Positions 1 to 7,918 of a DNA stretch of 34,785 nucleotides are shown one piece after another. Position numbers and translations under genes: made by a program. Position 1 is the stretch's first letter; the number at the start of each line of letters is the position of its first letter. Below the pieces are notes generated by a model that did no database searches, was not told the origin of the DNA, and saw only the letters and a list, made by a program, of their open reading frames with translations. The stretch covers positions 87,389 through 122,173 of the forward strand of contig JAJZLJ010000027.1 of assembly GCA_021850625.1 (NCBI GenBank), written 5' to 3'. The DNA is from Microcaldota archaeon. Its GTDB lineage: Archaea; Micrarchaeota; Micrarchaeia; Micrarchaeales; CABMGC01.

Positions 1-298
1 TCTTTCCAGAACAGGCAGTTTCGATAGCTTTCTTAGACTCAGCTGTTCCAAACTTTCCTAACGCTTCAGACAAACCAGAATAGTTTTTCTTTACATTTGA
101 AGTTAAACCTTCTGCATATTTATCTAATGAAGCAGTATCTATCCCCAAAAGCTCGAATGCTTTTTTATCTATAGATTGACGTATACCAGCTATGGCAAAA
201 GCTATCTCTTCTGGCGTGGTGTCAGGATATATTGAGGTCTTGCGTATAGCTACCCAATTTTTATATTTGGCTGCGAATTCTATACTTTCTGAATCCAT
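1..298 (-). CDS. Unknown protein, N-terminal 99 residues (runs off window)
   Basis: An open frame reads leftwards from an ATG at 298 and leaves the window without a stop. The visible part begins MDSESIEFAAKYKNW and is soluble, mixed-charge and probably helical, with no signal peptide or membrane segment. I do not recognise the family. It lies 17 nt downstream of the small winged-helix gene and 255 nt downstream of rpl40e on the same strand, so the three probably form one transcript. No function is proposed. The reading frame and its position in the operon are well supported; identity is not. Confidence 0.7.
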   Translation of the reverse strand, partial: MDSESIEFAAKYKNWVAIRKTSIYPDTTPEEIAFAIAGIRQSIDKKAFELLGIDTASLDKYAEGLTSNVKKNYSGLSEALGKFGTAESKKAIETACSGK

Positions 299-315
299 AC
301 AAAACTCACCGATAA

Positions 316-531
316 TTATTGTATTATATAATATCCGGATGCTTTTTCTCTTACTACGCGCTTTATAGCTCCCTTTTGAGACATAGCAACCAACGCATTG
401 GTCACCATGCTTTTTGGCCTATTGCATTTTTTTGCTATATCATCAGCGGTTTTCTTCTTTTCATCGCTTACCGCGCCTATTTCTTTCATAGCTTCTAAGA
501 TCGTATTTTCTATTGGAGTTAACTCTACCAT
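316..531 (-). CDS. Small winged-helix (HTH) protein, 71 aa
   Basis: This 71-residue protein looks like one bare winged-helix domain: helix 1 (residues ~4-18), a charged linker, an HTH-like section around TADDIAKKC and KSMVTNALVAMSQKG, then a short basic wing ending in GYYIIQ. It has no sensor domain. It sits 22 nt downstream of rpl40e on the same strand, so a link to ribosome or translation genes is possible. Small archaeal wHTH proteins of this size include transcription regulators and the ribosomal protein S25e fold. Residue patterns alone do not let me choose, although S25e is usually more basic at its N-terminus. The domain type is fairly secure; the function is not. Confidence 0.65.
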   Translation of the reverse strand: MVELTPIENTILEAMKEIGAVSDEKKKTADDIAKKCNRPKSMVTNALVAMSQKGAIKRVVREKASGYYIIQ

Positions 532-553
532 TAAATTACCTTATTGAATATGA

Positions 554-706
554 TTATTTCTTTGCCATCTTTTCCTTTCGCTTTACACGCATGGCCTTGC
601 CGCCACACTTTCTGCATTTGAGTGTTCCTGCCTTATTTCTTGCCTTGCATTTCCTGCACAGCCATATATTAGTTAAAGCTTCGTCTGCTAGTGAAAATTT
701 TCCCAT
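554..706 (-). CDS. rpl40e: Large-subunit ribosomal protein L40e (eL40)
   Basis: A 50-residue protein with the zinc finger of eL40: Cys17-x2-Cys20, ten residues, Cys31-x2-Cys34, in the context LCRKCKARNKAG and KCRKCG, followed by a lysine/arginine-rich tail. Length, position of the two CxxC pairs and basicity match archaeal L40e, a 50S subunit protein without the ubiquitin fusion found in eukaryotes. The ATG at 706 lies about 29 nt from the centre of a TATA-like element at 731-740, so this first gene of the operon may be translated from a leaderless or nearly leaderless mRNA. Confidence 0.93.
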   Translation of the reverse strand: MGKFSLADEALTNIWLCRKCKARNKAGTLKCRKCGGKAMRVKRKEKMAKK

Positions 707-730
707 GTGTAACACAAATTAATTATTTTA

Positions 731-740
731 TTTATAAATA
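731..740 (-). promoter_or_regulatory. TATA box for the L40e operon
   Basis: TTTATAAATA, with its centre about 29 nt upstream of the L40e ATG at 706. Archaeal TATA centres lie about 26 nt before the transcription start, so the start would fall at ~709, almost at the ATG. Confidence 0.5.
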
Positions 741-847
741 TTATACGGAAAGATATTTAACTTACTCGGATTACATGGCTGTTTTACTGCCAATTTGAAG
801 ATGTAAGTTTTATTACGTTTTTGTTAACGTATTTTTGTATGCAAAAG

Positions 848-856
848 TATATATAA
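848..856 (+). promoter_or_regulatory. TATA box for the cdc48-S6e-aIF2 gamma operon
   Basis: TATATATAA preceded by a purine-rich GCAAAAG (BRE-like) at 841-847. The predicted transcription start is ~878, leaving a leader of about 22 nt. AGGGG just before the ATG at 900 may be the ribosome-binding site. Confidence 0.6.
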
Positions 857-899
857 GTTTTTTAGTAAATATTAAATACTAATCTTTAGGGGTTAAAGT

Positions 900-3056
900 A
901 TGGTTAACAGTATAGAACTAACCGTTGCAGATGCACTTGTAACAGACTCAGGCAAGAGCGTAGCAAGAATAGATGGGAAGTCAAGAAAGCTGTTAAACAT
1001 AAATACAGGAGATATAATAGAGCTTAAAGGCAAGATAAAATCTACAGCTGCTATAGTAGGACCGGCACACCCTAGCGATGAAGGATTAGGATTTATAAGA
1101 ATAGATGGTTATCTAAGACAAAATTTAGGCGTAGGAATAGGAGATAAGATCTTTACGTTTAGGGCAGATACAAAGGATGCTGAAAAGGTAATTCTTGCGC
1201 CTCCGCCTAGCCAAAGACCACCGCTATCGCCTGACTTTTCTGAGTATGCAAGAAGAAGGCTTGACGGAAGGCCACTTGCCAAGGGAGATTCAATACCAAT
1301 TCCTATGTTTGGGCTTGTGTTTAATTTTTTGGTTGTGCAGGTAATACCACATGGCATAGTAAAGATAACTAACAATACAAATCTTATAGTAAAGGATGAG
1401 CCAGTATCCGAGTCGCTTGTAAAAATAGCTGATGTCCATTATGAAGATATAGGAGGGCTTGATGATGCAAAACAAAAGATAAGAGAGATGGTAGAACTTC
1501 CTATAAGATATCCAGAGCTTTTCGAAAGGCTTGGAATAGATCCGCCAAAGGGTGTTCTGCTTTATGGACCTCCAGGTACAGGAAAGACACTTCTTGCAAA
1601 GGCCGTGGCAAATGAGAGCGATGCTAACTTCATAGCTATCTCAGGACCAGAACTTGTAAGCAAATTTGTTGGAGAGAGTGAAGAAAAACTTAGAGAGATC
1701 TTTAAAAATGCCAATGAAAAGGCGCCTACAATAATCTTTATGGATGAGATAGATGCTATAGCGCCAAAAAGAGAAGATGCAACAAATGAGGTCGAAAGGC
1801 GTATGGTATCGCAGCTACTTACACTTATGGATGGCATGCCTCCAAGAGGACAGGTAATAATACTTGCGGCAACAAATAGGCCTGATGCCATAGATCCTGC
1901 ATTAAGAAGACCAGGAAGATTTGATAGAGAGATAGAGATAGGAGTTCCAAACAGAAACTCAAGAAAAACTATTCTTCAAATACATACTAGAAATATGCCC
2001 ATAGCAAAAGATGTAAATCTTGATGAACTTGCAAACATAACGCATGGTTATACAGGAGCAGATATGAATGCGCTTGTTAAGGAAGCAGCAATGGCTACCT
2101 TAAGAAATATACTTCCAAACATTGTAGATAAACAAAGTATACCAGTAGACATACTAACCAATCTTGTAGTAACTAGAGAGAACTTCATGGAGGCAATGAA
2201 AAACATACAGCCAAGTGCATTGAGAGAGGTCTTTGTTGAAAGACCTAATGTGCACTGGATAGATGTTGGAGGATTGGAGCGGGTTAAAAATGAACTTAAA
2301 GAAGCTGTAGAGATGCCGCTCAAAGAACCGGAAAAGTTCGAGAAGATGGGAATTAGAGCAGTTAGAGGAGTTTTGCTTGTAGGACCTCCAGGTACAGGAA
2401 AGACAATGTTGGCAAAGGCTGTAGCAACAGAAAGAGAGGCAAACTTTATCTCAATTAAAGGACCAGAGGTTCTTAGCAAGTATGTAGGAGAGAGTGAAAA
2501 AACAGTCAGAGAGATCTTTAGAAAAGCAAGACTTGCAGCGCCATGTATTATATTTATAGATGAGATTGATGCCATTGCACATTCTAGGGGAAGTGGGATT
2601 GATGATGCAAGAGTAACAGAAAGGGTAGTAGACACTATGCTTACTGAGATGGACGGCTTGCAAGAGCTGAAAAATGTAGTTGTTCTTGCGGCAACAAATA
2701 GACCAGAAGAGGTGGATAGCGCACTACTAAGACCTGGAAGGTTTGATAAGATAATTGAGATACCGATGCCAGATGCTAATACACGATTTAATATTCTTAA
2801 GGTTCATACAAAAAAGATGCCGCTTGAAAAGGATGTTGATCTTGAAGATATAGCCTCGTTAACAGAGAACTACACAGGAGCAGAGATTGAAAATGTATGC
2901 AGAGAGGCAGGAATGAATGCAATAAGAAGTAATAGAGATGCGGTTAAGGAGGAGGACTTCTTAAAGGCATTAAACGAGGTAAAACCAGCAGTTCCTAAAG
3001 AGATCTCTGAGAGAATAAAAAGATTCAAAGAAGAACCAGGTAGTATGTATAGGTAA
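900..3056 (+). CDS. cdc48: Cdc48/p97/VAT-type AAA+ unfoldase with two ATPase rings
   Basis: A 718-residue hexameric protein unfoldase. The N-domain (~1-190) is followed by two AAA modules. D1 has Walker A GPPGTGKT at 223-230 and Walker B DEID at 282-285; D2 has GPPGTGKT at 495-502 and DEID at 554-557. Arginine-finger regions with RRPGRFD/LRPGRFD are intact in both. Length fits archaeal VAT (~745 aa). The protein ends in Met-Tyr-Arg, a hydrophobic-Tyr-X (HbYX) tail of the kind PAN and some archaeal Cdc48 proteins use to dock on and open the 20S proteasome. It is first in an operon with rpS6e, which starts 23 nt downstream after a GGTGA site. Both rings look catalytically competent. Confidence 0.97.
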   Translation: MVNSIELTVADALVTDSGKSVARIDGKSRKLLNINTGDIIELKGKIKSTAAIVGPAHPSDEGLGFIRIDGYLRQNLGVGIGDKIFTFRADTKDAEKVILAPPPSQRPPLSPDFSEYARRRLDGRPLAKGDSIPIPMFGLVFNFLVVQVIPHGIVKITNNTNLIVKDEPVSESLVKIADVHYEDIGGLDDAKQKIREMVELPIRYPELFERLGIDPPKGVLLYGPPGTGKTLLAKAVANESDANFIAISGPELVSKFVGESEEKLREIFKNANEKAPTIIFMDEIDAIAPKREDATNEVERRMVSQLLTLMDGMPPRGQVIILAATNRPDAIDPALRRPGRFDREIEIGVPNRNSRKTILQIHTRNMPIAKDVNLDELANITHGYTGADMNALVKEAAMATLRNILPNIVDKQSIPVDILTNLVVTRENFMEAMKNIQPSALREVFVERPNVHWIDVGGLERVKNELKEAVEMPLKEPEKFEKMGIRAVRGVLLVGPPGTGKTMLAKAVATEREANFISIKGPEVLSKYVGESEKTVREIFRKARLAAPCIIFIDEIDAIAHSRGSGIDDARVTERVVDTMLTEMDGLQELKNVVVLAATNRPEEVDSALLRPGRFDKIIEIPMPDANTRFNILKVHTKKMPLEKDVDLEDIASLTENYTGAEIENVCREAGMNAIRSNRDAVKEEDFLKALNEVKPAVPKEISERIKRFKEEPGSMYR

Positions 3057-3079
3057 TATTATTTTTATCAGGTGAATAT

Positions 3080-3466
3080 ATGCAGATTGTTTACTCAGAC
3101 AAGAAAACAGGAAAAACAGGACAAGCTCAGGTCCCTAAGGACAGAGAAGCTCAGCTAACAGGAAAGCTCATAGGAGATATCGTAGAGGGTGCGGTAGCAG
3201 GCTTAGACGGCTTTAAACTGAAGATAACAGGCATGAGCGATAATGCAGGCTCTCCTTCTAGAAAGGAGATAGATGGCATAAGAAAAACCAAGTCGCTCAT
3301 AAGCTATGGAGTAGGTATGCGAGTTAGAGGAAAGGGCTATAGGGCTAGAAAGCTCGTTAGAGGAAACTCAGTAGGACCAGATACAGCTCAGATTAATACA
3401 GTTATAGAGCAGTTCGGCTCAAAGACACAGGAAGAGATCTTCAAGCCTAAGGAAAAGAAAGAATAG
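3080..3466 (+). CDS. rps6e: Small-subunit ribosomal protein S6e (eS6)
   Basis: A 128-residue 30S protein beginning MQIVYSDKKTGKT, with the S6e core GDIVEGAVAGLDGFKLKITGMSD and the basic RVRGKGYRARKLVRGN segment. Archaeal S6e is about this size and lacks the long phosphorylated tail of the eukaryotic protein. A clear GGTGA ribosome-binding site (3071-3075) precedes the ATG. The gene for aIF2 gamma begins 7 nt after the stop; this pairing is common in archaea and supports co-translation with an initiation factor. Confidence 0.95.
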   Translation: MQIVYSDKKTGKTGQAQVPKDREAQLTGKLIGDIVEGAVAGLDGFKLKITGMSDNAGSPSRKEIDGIRKTKSLISYGVGMRVRGKGYRARKLVRGNSVGPDTAQINTVIEQFGSKTQEEIFKPKEKKE

Positions 3467-3473
3467 TGAATAT

Positions 3474-4679
3474 ATGAATAAACAAAGCGAGCTTAATATT
3501 GGCACTTTAGGACATGTAGATCATGGAAAAACAACGCTAGTATCTGCGTTAACGCATACATGGACCGATGTGCATAGTGAGAGTCTTAAGAGAAGTATGA
3601 CTATAAAATTAGGCTACGCAGAAATGACAATAAGAAAATGCAGTCATAATGGCGTTGAAAAGTTTACGGTGGAGGAAAACTGCAAAGATGATATAAGCGC
3701 AGTTCCGTTCAGAAAGATCTCGCTGCTTGATGCACCTGGACACGAAACGCTTATGGCTACTGCGATTGCAAGCTCTAGTATTATAGATGGTGCCTTGTTT
3801 GTTATCTCTGCTTCTGAGCCATGTCCAATGCCTCAGACAAAGGAGCATCTTATGATACTCAATGCGCTTGGAATAAAAAATATAATTGTTGTACAGACAA
3901 AAATAGATATAGTTGGAGAGAATAAGGCAAAACAAAACTATGAACAGATAAAGGCATTTCTTAAAGGCAGTGTTGCTGAAACTGCCCCAGTAATACCAGT
4001 CATGGCAAACAAAGGAATAAATATAGACGCACTTTTAGAGGAGCTTGCAAAGATAAAGATTCCTGAACGAGATAAAAGTGCAAATGCAATAATGTATGTA
4101 GCAAGAAGCTTTGATACCAATAGGCCAGGTACTCACATAAAGGATATAATAGGTGGAGTAATAGGAGGCTCTGTAATAAGAGGCACCTTTAAGATAGGAG
4201 ACGATATAGAGATTAAACCCGGCATTAATTTCGGAGACAATCAAAAGAAAGACGATTATGAAAGTATAATAACAAAAATAGACTCTCTTTCAGCAGGATC
4301 TGAACAATTAGAAAGCGCAATTGCCGGAGGATTAATTGCTGTCGGAACAGAGTGCGATCCATCCTTTACAAAGGCCGATGGATTGGTAGGGCAGGTAGTT
4401 GGCAAGGCAGGAACACTTCCTGAAGCAATAAACGATATTACCCTAAATTATGCTTCTTTAAATAGAACAGATATACCAAAACAATCATTTAAAAATGGTG
4501 AACAAGTCCTTTTAGGAATAGGTACAGGCACTTATGTAGGATATATAACACATATTAAAAAAAATAGATTGGAGATGAAGCTGAACAGGATCGCGTGTAT
4601 TGATAAATCAGCAAAGATCTCGGTGCTTAGAAACTTTAGCCAACGATGGAAACTTTCAGGCTTTGGAAGTATTGTATAA
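3474..4679 (+). CDS. eif2g: Translation initiation factor aIF2 subunit gamma
   Basis: A 401-residue GTPase that, with the alpha and beta subunits, carries initiator Met-tRNA to the 30S subunit. GTP-binding motifs are G1 GHVDHGKT (13-20), G3 DAPGH (86-90) and G4 TKID (142-145, where NKID is usual). Switch-proximal PCPMPQTKEHL is conserved, and domains II and III follow in the usual order, ending near WKLSGFGSIV. The zinc knuckle usually present between G1 and G3 (two CxxC pairs) is reduced to Cys56, His58 and Cys70. It is the last gene of the cdc48 operon and is followed by a T-rich run (4680-4695) that could terminate transcription. Confidence 0.96.
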   Translation: MNKQSELNIGTLGHVDHGKTTLVSALTHTWTDVHSESLKRSMTIKLGYAEMTIRKCSHNGVEKFTVEENCKDDISAVPFRKISLLDAPGHETLMATAIASSSIIDGALFVISASEPCPMPQTKEHLMILNALGIKNIIVVQTKIDIVGENKAKQNYEQIKAFLKGSVAETAPVIPVMANKGINIDALLEELAKIKIPERDKSANAIMYVARSFDTNRPGTHIKDIIGGVIGGSVIRGTFKIGDDIEIKPGINFGDNQKKDDYESIITKIDSLSAGSEQLESAIAGGLIAVGTECDPSFTKADGLVGQVVGKAGTLPEAINDITLNYASLNRTDIPKQSFKNGEQVLLGIGTGTYVGYITHIKKNRLEMKLNRIACIDKSAKISVLRNFSQRWKLSGFGSIV

Positions 4680-4695
4680 TTTTTCTTTTATTTTG
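4680..4695 (+). terminator. T-rich terminator-like tract after aIF2 gamma
   Basis: The stop codon is followed at once by TTTTTCTTTTATTTT. Archaeal intrinsic termination uses T-tracts without needing a hairpin. Confidence 0.4.
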
Positions 4696-4939
4696 AATAT
4701 CACAAAAGGGCTTTTTCTCTGTCGTAAAGCTTTTCTTATATTTTCAATTTTTATCAAAGTTGGCGTAAAACTCATTTCCTTCAGAGGTGGGATAGTTTAG
4801 GGTTTACTCAGCAAAGTAATTTTGAATGCAGAATATGTTTTTACTTTTTAGATTCATAGATAATTGGCCAGTATTTTCTGACATCCTCGCTCATCTAAAG
4901 GATTGTAAAATGTGGCAAGTTAAAATTAGAATGGTATGA

Positions 4940-4958
4940 GCCTGCTGTGGAGGCAGGC
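4940..4958 (-). terminator. GC-rich hairpin after the coiled-coil/HTH gene
   Basis: A perfect 6-bp inverted repeat GCCTGC/GCAGGC with a 7-nt loop stands out in AT-rich DNA, 8 nt beyond the stop of the minus-strand gene ending at 4967. Only a weak T-rich stretch follows on that strand, so it may be a terminator or a 3' stabilising structure. The rest of 4696-4939 shows no convincing gene. Confidence 0.3.
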
Positions 4959-4966
4959 CCACCCAT

Positions 4967-5542
4967 CTACCGTGGAGGTGATATAATAAGTGTATTGGTC
5001 GCCTTGCCAGCATCATATTTGTAGTAAACTTTGTGACCAAGCTGGAATCTTTCTAAAAGACCCTGCTTGTGTAATTTATTTAGTCTAGCGCATGCTGCAT
5101 TTCTTCCTTTGTAGCTCATTTCTGAGCGTAGATCTTCAGCACAGATCATGCCCTTAGACTGCGCATAATTAAGTATTTTAACATCCAATGTTGATAGTGG
5201 AATCTCCCTATTAGACATAGAGTCAACAAAGGTTGTATCTGGCTCTGCCACATAGCTTTGTTCGAGATCCTGTTCTATTTTTTTAATCTTTGAGGTAATA
5301 GCGTATAGTATTTTATTGGTTTTTTCGCGCTCCTCTATTATATACTTTAATAGCGCATTTACGCCATCTTCTGAAGATGGAGCCCTTTCAGACTTGGTAG
5401 ATAAAGAGGCAAGCTCATTCTTTAATGAGAGAAGCTCCTTTTCTATTCTTTTTTGCGTTTTTGCCATTTTAATGCAATCCTCGACAGAACCATAATGTTC
5501 GTGAACCTTATATAGAGGTATCTTGAAACAATCACGATTCAA
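4967..5542 (-). CDS. Coiled-coil protein with C-terminal winged-helix domain, probable transcription regulator
   Basis: Up to 191 residues. After a short N-terminal part, residues ~27-100 are charged heptad-like coiled coil (KRIEKELLSLKNELASLS; KILYAITSKIKKIEQDLEQ). Residues ~115-180 form a winged helix, with STLDVKILNYAQSKG as helix 1, an HTH over ICAEDLRSEMSYKGRNAACARLNKL and a wing LLERFQLGHKVYYKY. This suggests a dimeric DNA-binding regulator. The longest frame begins at TTG 5542, placed where a TATA-like TTTAAATA (~5562-5569) would put the transcript start; the first ATG is at 5467 (166 aa). The gene is divergent from the KH/top6B operon and could act on the shared upstream region, but that is inference. 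Confidence 0.75.
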   Translation of the reverse strand: MNRDCFKIPLYKVHEHYGSVEDCIKMAKTQKRIEKELLSLKNELASLSTKSERAPSSEDGVNALLKYIIEEREKTNKILYAITSKIKKIEQDLEQSYVAEPDTTFVDSMSNREIPLSTLDVKILNYAQSKGMICAEDLRSEMSYKGRNAACARLNKLHKQGLLERFQLGHKVYYKYDAGKATNTLIISPPR

Positions 5543-5623
5543 TCATATTATAATTAAGAAAGATATTTAAAGCTATTGTATTAAAATACAGTATATAGTA
5601 TATATTGCACCTAGAAACACATT

Positions 5624-5630
5624 TATAAAA
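5624..5630 (+). promoter_or_regulatory. TATA box for the KH/topoisomerase VI-B operon
   Basis: TATAAAA in the divergent intergenic region, followed by a second AT-rich element. It predicts a start near 5653, a few nucleotides before the ATG at 5662. The 5543-5661 region holds promoters for both divergent genes. Confidence 0.5.
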
Positions 5631-5661
5631 ATATAAGTATATTCTAAGAGTCTTGATTAAA

Positions 5662-6162
5662 ATGGAAACTGTTTTGATACCTAATAAAAGAATCTCTGCC
5701 TTTGAAAAGGTTCTTGATAAAGCAAGCAAAAAGCTTAACTGCACAATAGAGTTGCTTGACAATGAAAGAGTAAGAATAGATGGAACGCCGTACGACGAGT
5801 ATAACGCAAAAAATGTTATACTTGCATTCGGAATGGGTTTTTCAATGGTAGAAGCATATAAATTATTAGATGATAATTATTATTTTAAATTTATAAATAT
5901 CAAGGATCTATTAAAAAATGATTCTGAAATGAAAAGAATAAAGGCAAGGATTATAGGAGAAGATGGAAAAACAAAAGCATATATAGAAGAAGTAAGTGGT
6001 GTAGTGTTATCCTTATACGAAAACACTTTAGGCATCATAGGTACAACAGAGCAGCTCGCTATTGCTACAGCTGCATTGCAGGTTCTTGTAGAAGGCGGAA
6101 CACATAAAAAAGCGTATAGGATTATGGAAAGCCTAAGAAAAAAATATAGAATGATGATATAA
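5662..6162 (+). CDS. KH-domain RNA-binding protein, archaeal Dim2/Pno1 (Krr1-like) ribosome biogenesis factor
   Basis: A 166-residue protein with two KH modules. The first (~1-75, METVLIPNKRISAFEKVLD) lacks a clear GxxG loop. The second (~95-160) has IIGEDGKTK, matching the RNA-contacting GxxG loop. This arrangement is typical of archaeal Dim2/Pno1, which binds the 3' end region of 16S rRNA during small-subunit maturation. I chose ATG 5662 over TTG 5653 because the family begins at this point and the promoter lies just upstream. The stop overlaps the next start (TAATG, 1 nt), so translation is coupled to top6B. Adjacency of this KH gene and topoisomerase VI genes is common in archaea. Confidence 0.88.
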   Translation: METVLIPNKRISAFEKVLDKASKKLNCTIELLDNERVRIDGTPYDEYNAKNVILAFGMGFSMVEAYKLLDDNYYFKFINIKDLLKNDSEMKRIKARIIGEDGKTKAYIEEVSGVVLSLYENTLGIIGTTEQLAIATAALQVLVEGGTHKKAYRIMESLRKKYRMMI

Positions 6163-7826
6163 TGGCTGAAAATATAAAATCAGAGGAGATTTTTAAAGAG
6201 TTTAAGGAGCATTCTATTTCAGAATTCTTCAGAAAAAACAGCCAGATGCTTGGATATTCTGGTAAGACAAGATCCTTGACTACAATAGTGCACGAGTATG
6301 TAACTAACTCTCTTGATGCTTGTGAAGAAGCCGGAATTCTTCCGGAGATAGAGGTGGTAATTAAGCTCCTAGCAGAGAATAAATATAGTATAAAGGTTAG
6401 AGATAATGGTCCTGGAATACCGTCTAAACATGTAGGCAAGGTATTTGCTACTGTGCTTGCAGGAACTAAATTTCATAGATATATACAACAAAGAGGGCAG
6501 CAAGGAATAGGTGCATCTGGATGCACGTTGTTTGCAAAGATAACTACCGGAAAACCCATAACCATAAAATCAGTAAATGAAAAAGAATCATATGAATGCA
6601 ATGTTGATTTGGATATAAAATCTAACAAACCATTGATTAGTGAGATGAAAAAGATAGAATCTGATGTACGTGGAACGGAGGTTTTTGGGGAGTTTGGGGA
6701 GATAAAGTATGAAAATAGTGATCATGGAGTATATGAATATTTAAAAAGAACAGCACTCTCAAATCCACATGCAACTATAAAACTTTTAGATCCTGAAGGA
6801 AAGGAAACTGTTTTTATAAGAGCAGTTAATGAGATGCCTAAAAGGCCTAAAGAGGTAAAACCGCACCCACTAGGTATAGATACTAATGATCTTATCGAAT
6901 TTGCACATAGGAGTCATGAAAAGAAGCTTTCGCTGTTTTTAATAGAGACCTTTTCTAGAATGACCCAGGGTAAAATAGCAGAGATTAAAGCAATAGCTCC
7001 TGAAATAAACTTTGATATAGAACCCGCAAAGATGCAGTGGAGCGACTCTGAAAAGCTTGTAAAAGCATTTAAACAGATAAAATGGATGATTCCAGAGCTT
7101 GATGCACTTTCTACTATAGGAGAAAAACAGATAGAGATAGCGATTAAGAATATACTCAATCCAAAGTTCTTAAGTGTAATAGAGAGAAAACCTAAGGTTT
7201 TCAGAGGTGGGATACCATTTATTGTAGAGTCAGGAATAGCTTATGGTGGCGAGTCTGGAAAAGAGATAAGCCAAATAGACAAAGACGGAAATAAGATAGA
7301 AGCTGAAGGTAATGTGCTTAGATTTGCAAATAAAGTACCGCTTCTTTTTGATGGTTCGAACTGCGCCATAACCGAAGCAATTAAAGGCATACAATGGAAA
7401 AGGTATGGAATAAATAATTTTGATGAAGAACCTGTAAGCATCTTTGTTAATGTATCTAGCGTTTATGTACCGTATTCAGGGGTTGGAAAACAAGCAATAG
7501 CAAAAGAAGATGATTTGATAGAAGAGATACGGCTTGCAGTTATGGACTGCGGAAGAATACTGCAGAGATATTTGAATGGTGTTAAAAGTATGCACCTTCA
7601 AGAAACAAGATACAAAACAATTATGAGGTATATTTCTCAGTTATCAAAGGATCTTTCTGAGATAACAAATATGAATAATAAGGAAATAGAAAACTCATTA
7701 AAGATTCTTATAGAAAAGAAGTATAGCAAACTCTTTGGAGAAAATGCGGATATGGCCTCTGATCAAAAAAACAATGAATTGCAAGAACAAGAAGCAACTG
7801 TGGATGAGTCTGAAGAAGCAGAATAA
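6162..7826 (+). CDS. top6B: Type II DNA topoisomerase VI subunit B
   Basis: A 554-residue ATPase subunit of the A2B2 topoisomerase VI, which relaxes and decatenates DNA. The GHKL ATP site has the N-box around EYVTNSLDA (45-53), the G1 box DNGPGIP (81-87) and a glycine-rich lid around QRGQQGIGASG (110-120). The central H2TH-type region and transducer domain follow, including VPYSGVGKQAIAKED, which should hold the lysine that contacts the ATP gamma-phosphate. The acidic tail from ~530 is low complexity. Length is normal (~530-620). Usually top6A follows directly; here the next gene is on the opposite strand, so subunit A must lie outside this window. Confidence 0.96.
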   Translation: MAENIKSEEIFKEFKEHSISEFFRKNSQMLGYSGKTRSLTTIVHEYVTNSLDACEEAGILPEIEVVIKLLAENKYSIKVRDNGPGIPSKHVGKVFATVLAGTKFHRYIQQRGQQGIGASGCTLFAKITTGKPITIKSVNEKESYECNVDLDIKSNKPLISEMKKIESDVRGTEVFGEFGEIKYENSDHGVYEYLKRTALSNPHATIKLLDPEGKETVFIRAVNEMPKRPKEVKPHPLGIDTNDLIEFAHRSHEKKLSLFLIETFSRMTQGKIAEIKAIAPEINFDIEPAKMQWSDSEKLVKAFKQIKWMIPELDALSTIGEKQIEIAIKNILNPKFLSVIERKPKVFRGGIPFIVESGIAYGGESGKEISQIDKDGNKIEAEGNVLRFANKVPLLFDGSNCAITEAIKGIQWKRYGINNFDEEPVSIFVNVSSVYVPYSGVGKQAIAKEDDLIEEIRLAVMDCGRILQRYLNGVKSMHLQETRYKTIMRYISQLSKDLSEITNMNNKEIENSLKILIEKKYSKLFGENADMASDQKNNELQEQEATVDESEEAE

Positions 7827-7918
7827 AAATGTAAAAATATTTTATGTATTAACTATTATGGATAAGAAAAATATTATAATATATTTTAATACTTAACCTC
7901 GCCGCTTTGGAAATATAT

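Noticed and set aside
1562-2635. Long minus-strand open frames inside cdc48
   Set aside because: They are antisense shadows of the repeated AAA modules; the plus-strand protein is unambiguous.
4656-4775. Minus-strand 39-codon frame (MSFTPTLIKIENIRKALRQ...) between aIF2 gamma and the hairpin
   Set aside because: It overlaps the end of aIF2 gamma by 24 nt, has only a weak GGAA site and no recognised family; frames of this length occur by chance in AT-rich DNA.
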